Assembly: GCA_013398295.1 (NCBI GenBank)
Contig: VZSF01001891.1
Location: forward strand, 434,001 to 498,000
Origin: Chionis minor
Taxonomy: Eukaryota; Chordata; Aves; Charadriiformes; Chionididae
Direction: 5' to 3'
DNA length: 64,000 nucleotides
A model generated the notes under the pieces. That model ran no database searches and was not told the DNA's origin. It saw only the letters and a program-made list of their open reading frames with translations. Below, one piece after another: positions 1 through 11,970 of this stretch. The position numbers and the translations under genes were made by a program. The number at the start of each line of letters is the position of its first letter. Positions within the stretch are counted from its first letter, which is position 1.

Positions 1-3000
1 GAAATAATTAGGTCTGTATATTACAGTAAATTGGGAATATTGCAAACACCATTCAGGATGGAGAAATGATTCATTCAAGCCTTGAGAGGATGGATGTATG
101 GGCAGGAAATAACAAAATGAGATTAATCTTGGGAAAGAAAAGAAATTAAAACATCTGGGTAAAAGGAAATCATCAGAACTACATATTTTAGTGGGAGGAA
201 GGAATCTTGCTAATAAAATACTCACTTTCTGTGAGGAAGGGAAGTAACTCCTTCCCTTTCCAATCTCTGACAAAATGTCTGTCATATACAATTAAAAATG
301 TAAAAAGAAAAATTACATGGATAAGCTTAAGAGTCTGGAATGACCACAGCATTTCTACTGTTCACAGAGAAATTAAATTACATTTGTAGGGTATTGACTG
401 GCTTTCCAGTGATGGAAACAAGGGACATTTTTCATCCCACCACCACAGTCCAATCCACCAATGACTCCACAAGACCTCAGTTAAGTATTCCTGAAACTAA
501 AGAGTGGAAAAAAATTAACCAGGCATTAGAGGAACAAAAGCAAAAAGCCAAATTCCTGAAAGCCTTTTTTATTGAGGAGTTCTCCTCCTTGAGGCTTCAC
601 ATGTGGATGGTAAAACATAACTCTGAACTGCTTCAAACATATCTGTGCATGTTACAACCATGGGGGTACAGAAGGATCTACGTTCATCCTGTAGGAAATT
701 CCTAAGCTTAATTTTGCTCCAAAGAAGGACAAAGGGCAGCAAGAGAGATTTTCTGTGACTTAGCTCTGAAAGCTGCGGCTCTGAAACATTCCATTTGGGT
801 TGCTGAAGTGTAGGTTTCTATTTGTGTTAAAGCTTACACACAGGCTACGTGCAAGGCGGTGGGCGGCTTGCCCCAGTGTGCCCTTTCCGCCTTTCCCCTG
901 CAGCGGTCCCTCACCAGGGCATGGCATTGCAGGAATTTGCAGGATAACTGCAAATTGAGAGCTCACAGAGCTTGCAGAGCCGTAGCTACCCACCATAGCA
1001 CGTGGCACAGATGGAGTCCATGCTCTCCACAAGGAGAAGTTTCAGAACTTCTTGTCACCCCTTGGCTTCTCCTGCCCTCTGTTCTCCAGTTTATTTTCTT
1101 ATGCTTCTCTTGCAAACACCAAGCTTTTCCAGTTAACCTTCCTAAGGAAAGGCTGGCTGAGCTTTGCCCCAGACCATGGTTGGGGCAGTGTCTCTTACTG
1201 CACATTTTGAGGGGCAGAGCTGTCTCCTCAGCAGGAGCAGGACTAGTTTTTTTGCCCACTCAAGGACTAACCTTCTCTAGCTCCCACGTGTGGTGGAAAT
1301 GCTGCAGGTGGGGCCCCGTTCAGTGATGAGAAGGACCCTGGAAGGCATTTTGTGCACAAGATACTGTGCAGGGTAAAACCACATCCTCTGAGCAACTGAA
1401 TGGCGAGCACAGGTTGTTGCAGGAGTTGATGAGAGCTGGGACTTCTCATGCCCTTGAGTATCTGAGTCGCATGACCGATGCAGAGAAAAAATATAATCTA
1501 ATGCAGCCATGAGTATTCTGTTCGGAGCATCCTCCATATGTTAATTATTAATAATACAGTTATGAGAAAAGTTCCTGTTCAGGCTCTCTATGAAATAGGA
1601 TTTACACAGCCATCTGGTGTTCTGTTTAATTCTTATTAATTTTTTTTTTTTTCAAACCCAATTTGTGTGTCTTACTGTTAATTAAATTAAAACTCGTGAA
1701 AGAGAAAGGTGCTCTGGCTTTGTGATGGCTATGAACTGAGCCGCTGAGAAAACAGAGGTGGGCACTCAACATTTGCAATTAAAAGAATACAGCAACGATA
1801 GTTCTGACATTGGGAAAGAAGGAGAATGAATGTCACCTCCTACAGAGAAGCAACAGCTTTAGACCTAAAGGTAAATGTCTACATAGAAGACCCCTGTCAA
1901 CATTAAAGGGTGACAAGAAAGGAGCATAGCAGTACAGACAAAAAAGAGAACAGAAAATATGAAGGGCTTTGTAAAGCTGATATGCACCAGTAAAATCGTT
2001 CTGTTGTGGTACATCAAAAACTGCATTTTCTCACTACTGGCTGTCCAAGGGAAGAGTGCAAGACAGAGCTGTCCCAGCCTCTATATCTATGCCTCACAGA
2101 GGGAGAAATTGCACTCTGGCTTAATTAGAAATGAGTTCACACACAGGGAAAACCAGTGCTACCCTTACACTTCCAGTATCTAATTGCAAACAAAATTGTT
2201 TAATTGTTTCAAGAAAAGAAAAGTTCTGCACTTGTCAGTCAAGAACATGAAGTAAACTCTCACCTGGGTGTTGTAAGCCTGCAAGAAGAAGAGCTGAGAG
2301 TATCCTTGGCTCAAGAGGCTCAAGATCAGTTTTGTTTTATTTCCTTGGGACCAGAACTCCAATTTAGCAACTCAAGCCCCTTTTGGCTCTAATCCACCAG
2401 AAACACCTGGCCTAAGTAATTCCTGTTTCACCTTAATGCTGCTTTTAATTTTACCATTTACACGAGGAGCTGTTGAACTCAGACACGGCATTTACTCTCA
2501 CACCGTGACGGTTCCCCCGACCTCTCCTACAACACCCAAAGAAACCACCTGGGCAGCCTTGCTACAGCGTCAGCAGCGTGTTCTGCTGCTCTTCCAGCCA
2601 ACCTTGCTTCTCCCTTTGCCTGAGGCCCTGCACATCTGGAGGAGAAAGAAATTAGCTGTTGACTGGAGTATGCAAAAGTGAAGCATAGCTAAATAATATC
2701 AGAGGAGACAGCAGTAAATTTGTAACAATCCCGTAACACTGGTTAAAAGTCAATTTCCAGGACTCAGTAAATGCTCAAATGTTTGCAAATTATCTTGCTC
2801 TTGACAAACTGTTCCCATTGTAATAATTTTCGAGGAATCACGAAGACAGCTTATTTGAAGGGAGAAATGACTCTGGAAAACTTGAGCAGAGGACATTTGA
2901 GTGCAGTTTTCCAAGAATCCTGGGGTACAAAGTGATTATTTAGTTCTTTCAGTAAGGGTAGAGAGGAGAGTAATACAGTGTTTTTAAAGACCACTTTGTA

Positions 3001-3176
3001 AATTACTGTAATTTTAGCTTTCTCCTTGCTGTGAAATATGTACAAGCAGAATTTTTTAATTCTTCAATGACCTTCTGTATAAAGTCCTTCAATTATATTA
3101 GAGCCTGAAACTTGCTTTCTTGCCAGCATCTCATATGTGCTAGTAGCAAGCTTTGCAGGGGGAAAAAAAAAAAAAA

Positions 3177-3219
3177 GGAAAAAAGGGTGAAAGGCAAAAA
3201 GGGTGAAAGGAAAAAAGAC
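3177..3219 (+). repeat. Purine-rich tandem repeat
   Basis: Two close copies of an AAAAAGGGTGAAAGG unit follow a run of 14 A. It is a purely purine/pyrimidine-asymmetric tract inside TRPC7 intron 3. Confidence 0.75.
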
Positions 3220-4169
3220 AAGTGAAATCTGGGATTTTTGATATTTTCTTGACTGACTTTCAAAGATTCAGCTCAAATTTTGTACATTAGGGGAAAAGAA
3301 AAGATAATGATCAATAAAAATATGTCTTTTCAGCTGCACTGCTTTTTTGGAGCAGCAAAGGGACAAGATAAAAGGGAACTCTGATGGGAAGCACAAAAGA
3401 AAAAGTGGAGCAAAAGATCATTTATGTCCTGGACATGGACCTGTTGTAGGTATCAATTGCAGGTTCCAAGCAAGTGTGACTTATTGGGGAACACGATTGC
3501 TGAATTCAGGATTAAAAAGTTACTATGTTGGAACCAAAGTTAGCATCTACAATTTAAACTGCATATGTAGCATCTATTGCATTCCTAAAATTTTCAGATG
3601 GGCACATGGGAATAAAAAGACAAAAGATGGTGGAGTCAATTTAAATCCATAAAGTGCAACATAATGATTTTCTGTTTCGAAATTCTGCTGTCTCTGCCTC
3701 CTCCTGGCCTTTGAGAGGGAGGACAACTCCATGAGGGCCATGAGTTGGGCAAGGGATGGGAGAAGCGGGTAGACCAGCTGCTACTATTAAAGAAAAATAC
3801 TATTCTTGGACACTGCGGCTGTGGTGACTGCGCTGTGTGATGATAATGAAGTAACAGAGAAATTTAAAAGAACTAGGAAGATTTTAAAAGTTTGAGCAAA
3901 GGCCTGATGAAGCTCTACAAATGCAATTGCTCTCCTCCCTGAAGATTGGGGCCCTTAACATCTTTCTGAGACTCTGGAAATATAAGTGTGATAAAATGCA
4001 GAGTGCATCAGCAGCTGCAAAAGTAAAATCACGTATATGAAATAATAACTTTCAATATGAATTGTTCTCTGCAAATTTTCATCAGAGAAAGTATTTTATC
4101 AAAGAAGCATTGTAGGCACTTAGAGTGCTAATACAGAACTGTGAATTAAGAAGGTAAAAATAGATTTTT

Positions 4170-4196
4170 TTTTAAGAAATCAAATATTTCTTAAAA
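4170..4196. repeat. AT-rich perfect hairpin, 11-bp stem
   Basis: TTTTAAGAAAT, a 5-base spacer CAAAT, then ATTTCTTAAAA make a perfect 11-bp inverted repeat in intron 3. No function is known. Confidence 0.75.
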
Positions 4197-4571
4197 TTTC
4201 AGATGCGAATGCGAAGATTTAGTCTGGATATTAACTTAATTAAAAATCCCAACAACATAACAACTAACACCTCTTTTATTTTCTTTTCTCAGACCACTGC
4301 GGAGTCCCTAAAGTTGTCTTCTCTAAGATTCTTCTTGCTGTTCATGGGAAAGAACAAAAATAAAATGCTTCAGGAGCCCTATACTCATTTAAGTAAGCAC
4401 ACCTTTATTTCTCTGGCTCATTTAGAGCTTGCCGAGCTGGATAATACAAAACTGACCATCTGATTATTGATGCTAGTGATAAAGGTGGGGAGGTTTTGGT
4501 AGCAGGGGTGGTAGGCGCAGTTGTAGTTCCTTCGTTAGTCCTACCCTGCACTCTAAAATTCCAGGTCAAGG

Positions 4572-4591
4572 AAAAAAAAAAAAAAAAAAAA
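4572..4591 (+). repeat. A-run of about 20
   Basis: This is an uninterrupted poly-A stretch on the plus strand within TRPC7 intron 3. No retrogene or SINE body is recognisable before it. Confidence 0.85.
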
Positions 4592-4779
4592 GGCAAACAC
4601 GACTATTTCCGTGTCATTCCAGTTCTAGGGTGCAGTTAAAATCTGGAAAGGTCACCACCTCCCTGTGACTCTTTCTGGGTGAGTTAGAACCACCCACATC
4701 TCAGCACCCAGACTTGGCCAGGGCAGGCAACACTGTCAGACCAAGTGATGGGGCTTGGGGGTTTGGGCGCTGTGGGTGG

Positions 4780-4870
4780 GAAGTCACTTGTGGCGCCCGC
4801 CTCGGTCTGCCTTTCGCACTTGGAGGGCCACGTGCCATCTCGCTTACGCCTATGAGTCATTGCATTAGCC
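4780..4870. promoter_or_regulatory. Small intronic CpG cluster beside an AP-1-like site
   Basis: About eight CpG dinucleotides fall in roughly 90 bases, with CCACGTGC (E-box core CACGTG), followed at 4852-4860 by ATGAGTCAT, a perfect palindromic AP-1 site, and ATTGCAT. The flanks are AT-rich. A candidate enhancer or minor promoter in TRPC7 intron 3; no further evidence. Confidence 0.3.
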
Positions 4871-6539
4871 TTGGAAAAGTGGCTTGAAATCTACAGAATT
4901 TGCCTGGGAATTGATTTATTAAATATGTATAATAATTCACCTTCCATCTCACCCCTCTCAGTTATAGGATTTTCTTAAAATGAAAATAGATTTCAAAGCA
5001 CAGAGGTTTTTATACATAAGCCTAAATATCTCTCAGCTGGATAAAAACCATGTACCTGAAACCCATTGCCTCTAACTGCATTACCATAACACAATCTCTT
5101 TTTTCAGCAAATGTGATAAATATCAGTCTATTATCATAAGTCACTGCCAATAACCAAAACCATTTATCTGAGCGTGTCTCTGCCTCCCACAAATGAAACT
5201 TATCTTTGAGTTAACATTTAAATGTTTATCTTACACATAAACATACACTGCCTGCTGAAAAGAATATCCTGTAAAGTGCTAACTTGAGAGTCAACATGAG
5301 GTTGACACATGCTCATGTTTATGTTCTGTAATTAGTTTAATAGTTATTATCAGTGAGTAACAGGTTGCTGTGATCCAGAGGATGCTCAGCTTTCCTGGGC
5401 ATAGGAAGATATTTATAAGTAAAAAGACTTAACCATATATGACCCACCAGAGGTACTTTAGGTCAGCATTCTTGTATTAGGAAAATGTGCACATATATAA
5501 AAAGTAAGAAATGGAAGAAATATTTCTCTGAAATGAACTAAGCTAGGATGAATATGCTCAAAGCAGCGCAATAACTAACAGCAATTCAGCTCTGGCTAAT
5601 GGTCTTGGTATCCAAAGGATGATACAAACATTTAGAAGAATAAACAAGTAAAATAATGCAGAAAACTTCATGCATTGAAAAGGCTTGAAGTTCTGACCAA
5701 CTTCGTGATAACTCTCAGACCGTAGGTCACTGGGGACTCTTCCTTGGTGATGTGCTATCAGTATATTTCAGATGAGTTCATTTTCTGAAAAAGCACCAGA
5801 GCAAGTTTGGCCTCCTGTTACCAAAGCAACAGCTTCAAAACTAAACTCGACCCAGCTTGTTGAAAGGCATCTAACGAGCGATGAGCTGAGATGTTATGCT
5901 CGGTTTTGGTGAGGGAACGATGCAGAGACACAAAATCCTAGGAGGAAATATTTGGCTCCATACCACCTGCTCCTGCATGAAAGCCATTCATTTCAAATAA
6001 GATTTTTAAGATTCTCTTTAATTAATGGCTTTCATAACAGGAAAAGACCTTCTCTGGCCAGCACAGCAATGCAGTCAAGAGGCAAACTGAAGCAGGTGGT
6101 GAGTTTGGGAGGGGAAAGAGAGAGCAGATGTTAGCTTGAAAATTTGGAACACTCTCTGAGTCCTGTAGCAGGAGCCCAGTTTCCATCAATGCATATTGTA
6201 GGAGCAATTAATTGGGACCACCCAGGCCTAGGATTTGCCAAAATCAAATTTTCCATTCACACAACATACTTCCGTAAAGCTGAATGTTTGTTTAAAGTAC
6301 TTCTAAAAGTCCATCAGTATGTTTTTCTTTCAAATATACATCTTCCTTCTGTTTCATAGATTTGGTGGAAATCTGAACTCTTAGAATATGGATCTGGAGC
6401 TTTAGGAGAGTGGAAGCTGGGAACCTATCACTTTTTATCAATGTTTATCTACATTCACACACTTAAAAAAAAATAATCCAAATTCCAAGTTAGTAAGAAA
6501 TTGATTTTTGAGGTTTTGATCCAATTCTGAATAAAATAA

Positions 6540-6600
6540 GAGAATTATAGAATCACATCAGTTGGAAAAGACCTTTAAGATCATTGAGTTCAACTGTTAA
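6540..6600 (-). mobile_element. CR1 LINE 3'-tail fragment
   Basis: The plus strand reads ATAGAATCACATCAGTTGGA followed by AAAGACCTTTAAGATCATTGAGT, which is the reverse of the avian CR1 3' end, so the element points to the minus strand. Only about 60 bp remain. Divergence suggests an old copy inside TRPC7 intron 3. Confidence 0.8.
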
Positions 6601-7388
6601 ACTTACAAATTACAAAACTTCTCTTTTTAAAATTTAAATACTGCTTCCCATTACACTGCAGTAAAGGATCTTGACTATAACAAGATTGCTACTTTTTGTA
6701 TATGTTCTTTCTGTAACATTACAGAAAAGGTAACATTTTTGATGGTTACAAGTGGATTTGGAGACTAAAACGAGATGTGAATCAGAGCTGAGTGGTCAGG
6801 GAGCATTTGAGAGCAGACAGGCGAGACTGGAGACTTGGTCTGCTGACTTCAGTCAGGCTGCAGAGTCCAGCTATTTCCTCAGTCTAAGCAAAAGATTTAG
6901 TTTGAAGGAAAAACAAATGACTTGGGAATGGCCAAAGGATCTGGACTAAATTCTCTGTTTTTACCATTTGTGGCCAAAGATCTGCTAGGTTCACCCCTTA
7001 CCTTCGTTCAGATCACAGTGCAGGAAGGAAGACCCTCAAGTTTGGTAGAGTAACAACTTTTGGCCCCTGCTGAAGTCTTCAAAGATGCACAGTCACGACC
7101 TGCACAAGAAGCGCTGTGCACTACAGGCAGTCTCTTGGGCCATCTATACATTTATGTCTATTGCTTTAAAATAAATGCCATGCCTGCTGTAACATGTCCT
7201 TTGCAAATGCCCTTCTCCACATTGAATTGTGTGAGAAAATGCAAATCAGGCCATAAAATGTTAAAATTCTAGGGATAGTTGTAGTGCTACTAAAATCTAC
7301 CTTTCATTTACTATTTTCCAGGTGACATGAAGGAAGTATAATGTAGATGTGAAGATGTATCTGCCAGGGACCCAAAAAGACAGCTTAC

Positions 7389-7571
7389 CTTTTTGACTTC
7401 GTATTTTATAGCAAGTTTAATCCTGCTCAGGCTTGGCCGGTGGTGCTCGGGGAAGAGATGTATGTTCACATCTCCATTGAGAATCGCCTCTACTTCTTCG
7501 GTGTCTCTGCACAGGTCCAGCACCCCCACGACAAAGTCCTTGCATTGCATAGATAGCTTCCTATAGTCGTT
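7389..7571 (-). CDS. TRPC7: TRPC7 exon 3, linker-helix segment (residues 261-321)
   Basis: The 183-bp exon follows an acceptor reading CTCTGTTTTCCCTTAG and ends with AAG before GTAAGC. It encodes 61 residues in phase 0 at both ends, starting [10 protein letters not shown] and ending [11 protein letters not shown], the known continuation of TRPC7 after TEFK. In the family this region forms linker helices between the ankyrin repeats and the pre-S1 elbow. The joining phase with exon 2 is exact. Residues 296-302 (NIHLFPE) differ from the mammalian sequence as I recall it, while the flanks agree closely, so this is probably a variable loop. Because the length is a multiple of three, skipping it would keep the frame. 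Confidence 0.95.
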
Positions 7572-10185
7572 CTAAGGGAAAACAGAGAAACGCAAGTTAT
7601 TTCATTGTGCACCTGAAAGCACTCCTCAAACAAACAAACAAAAAAATCAAGAGAGGGCAATTGTGAGCAAGGTAACTTCTGCAAAACTACTGGCTGGAGG
7701 AGTAAGAAAGCACTTGACTTCACCCAGGACATAGCTAGCTTTTCACAAATATACATGAATGCCTCCAGATTTAATTACAAATGTTTCTATCGGCAACATA
7801 TTTTACATTACAATAGAGCATGCCTTACAGATCAAGTAAGTAATTTATAGATATTTTTATTTTAAGCAATTGCTTGACCTCTCTTCTCTGTGTGGCATAG
7901 GAACATGAAAAAACGGCCAAACCAAGGTCCTTCTAATGGAACTTACAACAAATTTTACAATTTAGATTCTTCAATTCTTCATTAGTAATTATTTCTTTAG
8001 TAACTTCAAGGAGTTTCAGGCTGCTATGACAAGTTGCAGCATCACACACAGATGTGTTCAAATGAATTATATAGTTTCAAATTTATTACCCAACAATTTG
8101 GTTAAGCTGTCCCAAAAGAGCACCCTGCGAATAATTTTGGTCATAACGCTTCTATAGGAAACGGGACTTCAGAAACTCAGTATGATTTCCTATGAAATAA
8201 TTTCACCTTGCAAACCCAAATTACACTTACGAGAAGAGAGATAGTATGTAACTGACTCGATAGAAGGCTAGAAGGGCAATTTCACTGCCTTAAATTAAGT
8301 TGTGATGGATTTTCACATGCTGACACTTAAAAAAATGAGGAAAATGCCACCATCTGAGTAAGTGCAGTAAATTAGAACACAATTAAGGCTACCATTAATA
8401 TCCTAACAAAATGGTGATATTAAAGACTCGATGCAACAAATAGAAATAATAAGCATAAGACAAGCTCTTACTGACTTGAGAGATCTTTTCAAATTAGGTT
8501 TGATGAGTTAATTTAATTCAACAGCTTATCTAATTAAGCCAGCAGCCAAAAAAAGAAGACAGTTAAACCTGGCTTTGATGAAACGATATGGGTAACCTGG
8601 CTTTGTACTCCCATATTTTCTAAATTATTAATTCTAACATTTACACATAGCAACATATTAGCCTTCCTTGTTAGGCAAAGATCTCAAAGCTCTGTGCAAA
8701 CATTCATTAATTAGCTAGAACAGCACTGTCTAAAGTATGGCGTTACTAGAGGTGGCTACTATTCTTTAGACAGTTTTTCACCTTCAGAACTGAGAAGCTC
8801 TTGATAATGAATATTTTTTTTAATTAAGTTGGTTTAATGACTCTGTCATAGGTTTGAGGTTGCTTCTAATGTGTCTGTGTCCCAACTTTGCTTACTATTC
8901 TCTCCTGTATACTGCAGGCTATGAAGAGCTGCTTCACTCAAAATTCAATAGTCACAGGGAACCAGAGAGCACTTCAGGGCTGGGATTAGAGCATTCTCGC
9001 AGAAACAAGAAGATACCATTTCTCATGGGTATTTAGGAGAAAAGGCTGAGGACGAGAGCTGGGGGATAGTTGGTATTTTAGTGGTAAGACCTTCTGCAAG
9101 GTAGAGCTTGTATATTTTACATCCTCTTGTCTATCAAAGAAGGTTGAAATCTGGGTTTTCCTTTTCCTCCTTGAGTGCTGTAGTCAGGCATGTTCTAATT
9201 GGGGTGTTTATAAGTGAAGATCAGCAAGAATTTCAAATCTTCATTAAAAGGTGACATAATATAACAAGAAGCAGGTGTTTATCTCTGGTAGAGCAGGTGC
9301 ATGCTCCACTGCAGAAAATGGGGCATTGAAGTTTCTATAAACATGCCAGTTTAGTGCACTAAGATTTAAGATGTCCTCAAGGTTCAGAAAGAAAATGATT
9401 GTACATTTGCATCTAAATCTAGTACCTAAGCATTTTGTGGAGATAGGGTTTGTAGAGTGCATATTATCAAATATGGGGTGAAATAAGGTCTGAAATCTAA
9501 ATGACACACAGATTGTACCTTATGGATTCAAAGTGCTCCTCTCTAATCAATTCTGTGCTTTAATCTTCAGCATGCCAAGATGAATTTCAATAAACAGAAA
9601 GCTTGCCTGTTCACTAGGAGTGTAGATGCCCAAATGCAAACATCAGCCTTGAAATAACCACAGGAATTGTGAAGGACAGAAAATAGAGATAGATCTGAAA
9701 ATAGATGTATCTGAGAATGAAATGCCTAACTGCCACAGGTGATGGAGGCACAAAATTGGCCCAGCAGGTCTGAAAAAAACAGGGGTGAGAACTCTGCTAA
9801 GATTTAATACCATTCTATATGTACTGTGTGCGAAGTCCACAAGCTTATCTCTTAGCCAGCACATTTTAGTTAATTCTCATCGTCACTTCCACGTCATCTG
9901 AACAACTAGTATGTATTAGCTCAGATTATTTTTCCTCTTCTGCTTTCTTTAAGGAAACCAGTTTAGATAGCAACTAGAAAAGTTCTTCTAAAGCAACTGT
10001 AAACGGCAGGCTCCCAGCTGGCAAATGCTATCTAGACCCACCTTTATTCACATGTCCAAAGCTAATGTTTTTATTGGTTCTGTACACTTACAGAGACTAA
10101 GAATGATTTTTCTGTTCAAAATTATTTACTCCAATTTTTAAGTAGACAGCAACACAATCTACGCAAGATACAGGCTGTATAAAAC

Positions 10186-10219
10186 ATAAAATAAAATAGA
10201 ATAAAATAAAATAAAATAG
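10186..10219 (+). repeat. ATAAA pentanucleotide microsatellite
   Basis: About six imperfect ATAAA units, interrupted once by a G, lie in TRPC7 intron 2. Confidence 0.85.
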
Positions 10220-11899
10220 TGCCTTCCAGCCAATTTACACCCAGGCAGGAGAGCAGCTTACTGCTCTCAGAAGACATTGCTCACGTGTCAAGACGAGCCT
10301 CAATGATTACTGAACCTGCTGTGTCTTCTGACGATCCCTTTCATAAAAGCATTTGTCATCTTTGTTCTGGTTTCCTTAATGCTCACAGTCAGCATAGAAA
10401 ATCCTGTTCAATCTGACGGTGAGAACACAGCACAGCCACTCAGTGACTCTCCTAATGGCAGTTTTTTCCCTGGCAAGAACAGGTTATTGAAGGTGTCTTT
10501 ACTAAAACTGAGATTAGCAGGAGACTGACAGTCAAGCTTCTCCTGACCCTGGTCTGCATAGCGTAGCTTTGATGACGCATGCAGAAATGACCTACCTGCA
10601 TATAAAATACTGAATTGCATGTCATGATGCACGGTAAAACACTCAAGGAAGGCAAGAAGATTTACAAGTGGCATGCAAGCTATATGGGTGTATGTGTCAG
10701 TGCTGTATAAATTGCTTTTATTTCACACATTCGGAAGCATCTGAGATCCTGCATACCCCACACAAAGGAGTGCTGTGACAGTGGTAGAGCTTGCTTTTGT
10801 AGAGGACAGAAGGCTGCAGCCCCAGGGCAAGGGTTAGCCGTGGGTGGAATAGTCAGGAGGAAGAGGTGAAGGAGAATCAGAACACATTTCCAGTTGTTTT
10901 TCATTGCACCGAGGGTTTTGAAGATCGGAGACCTGGGCACTCCTGATAACTCTGCCTTGAGACAGAGGAGCAGACTGCCAATGTGTCTTGGGGTGCAAAA
11001 AACCAGTCCCCACTCCACCGCTGTCTCCACCAGATGCATACAACCACCAGACCAGGTGCTGCATGATCCTCCTGATCTAAATATATTTCTGGGGGGAACA
11101 AGGCAGTGGGCTGCAAGCCGGGGTCCTCCCTCCCATCTTAACAAGAAACTCACAGCTGGAGGCACAAAATCCAGCTCAGTCCTCTTGGCAGTGTTGCAAA
11201 ACAGGACCCAGGCAATGACAATAGCCCAAACTTTCCTGAGTACTCTGATTAGCTATCACATTATAGAAGTTTGAGGAGTATGAGATTCATAAAGCAGATA
11301 GATCTTTACAGTAATGAAAACCGCACATCATACATGAGGGATGCTGGGGCCTCATCCTGACAAGCTGAGCACACTCATTCCTCAGCGAGGAAGGTGAAGG
11401 ATACAACTAAGTACACCAGAGAGCCAGTCTGCTTCAAATAATGCATGGAAAAGTATTTTATTTCCTATCAAGACAGTGAGAGGAGAAGGATCAGGATAAC
11501 GCTTGAGGATGTTACAATATCATTTTTTAAAAACTAGAACATAATAAAAGAATTCCAAATCAGTCATTTCCTGCTTCTTCTAACACTGTTGTGCATGTGG
11601 AGTTAAAAATGTCTAATTTTGCTCTTTTAAAAAGGCTGATGGTACTTGTCATTCACTGCAATATCTCCGAGTACCCTATTATTATCCATTGATTATGTTC
11701 TAAATGAACTCTGTCATGTCTCCACATCTGTTCAAAACCACCCAGATTTCTTCGGAAAAGAGCTGTTTCATGTCATAGGGATACAGTCTGAGTAAAAAGT
11801 TAAATGAAATGAGAAAAAGTAAGACCAGCATGCTACCTTGGCTAGTTAATGAAAAAAATAACTATTTCAAAAGCAATCACAATCAAGGATTGAAAAGGA

Positions 11900-11970
11900 A
11901 CTTCTCTGTCCGTGGGAGACTACCTCTGAAATGCTAGGATTGCAGGTGCACCTTGGACGGACAGAGAAGT
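11900..11970. repeat. 14-bp perfect inverted repeat around a 43-bp spacer
   Basis: ACTTCTCTGTCCGT at 11900-11913 is exactly reversed and complemented as ACGGACAGAGAAGT at 11957-11970. The spacer contains its own palindrome AGGTGCACCT at 11944-11953. No obvious target-site duplication flanks it. It could be a relic of a small inverted-repeat transposon, an RNA hairpin, or chance. Confidence 0.7.

Larger units (their letters stand above)
1..7388 (-). other. TRPC7: TRPC7 intron 3 (partial; acceptor outside the window)
   Basis: The donor GTAAGC directly follows exon 3. No reading frame in this stretch resembles the next TRPC7 exon, which should start FVAHPNC, so the intron continues left of position 1. 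Contents: a GC-richer patch near 850-1330 without a recognisable product, purine-rich repeats at 3.2 kb, an A-run at 4.57 kb, a small CpG cluster with an AP-1-like site at 4.8 kb, and a short CR1 tail at 6.54 kb. Confidence 0.85.

Noticed and set aside
859..1326. 155-codon plus-strand frame in a GC-richer patch
   Set aside because: No recognisable domain or homology, no splice or start support; an opposing frame covers the same bases. Probably a chance frame.
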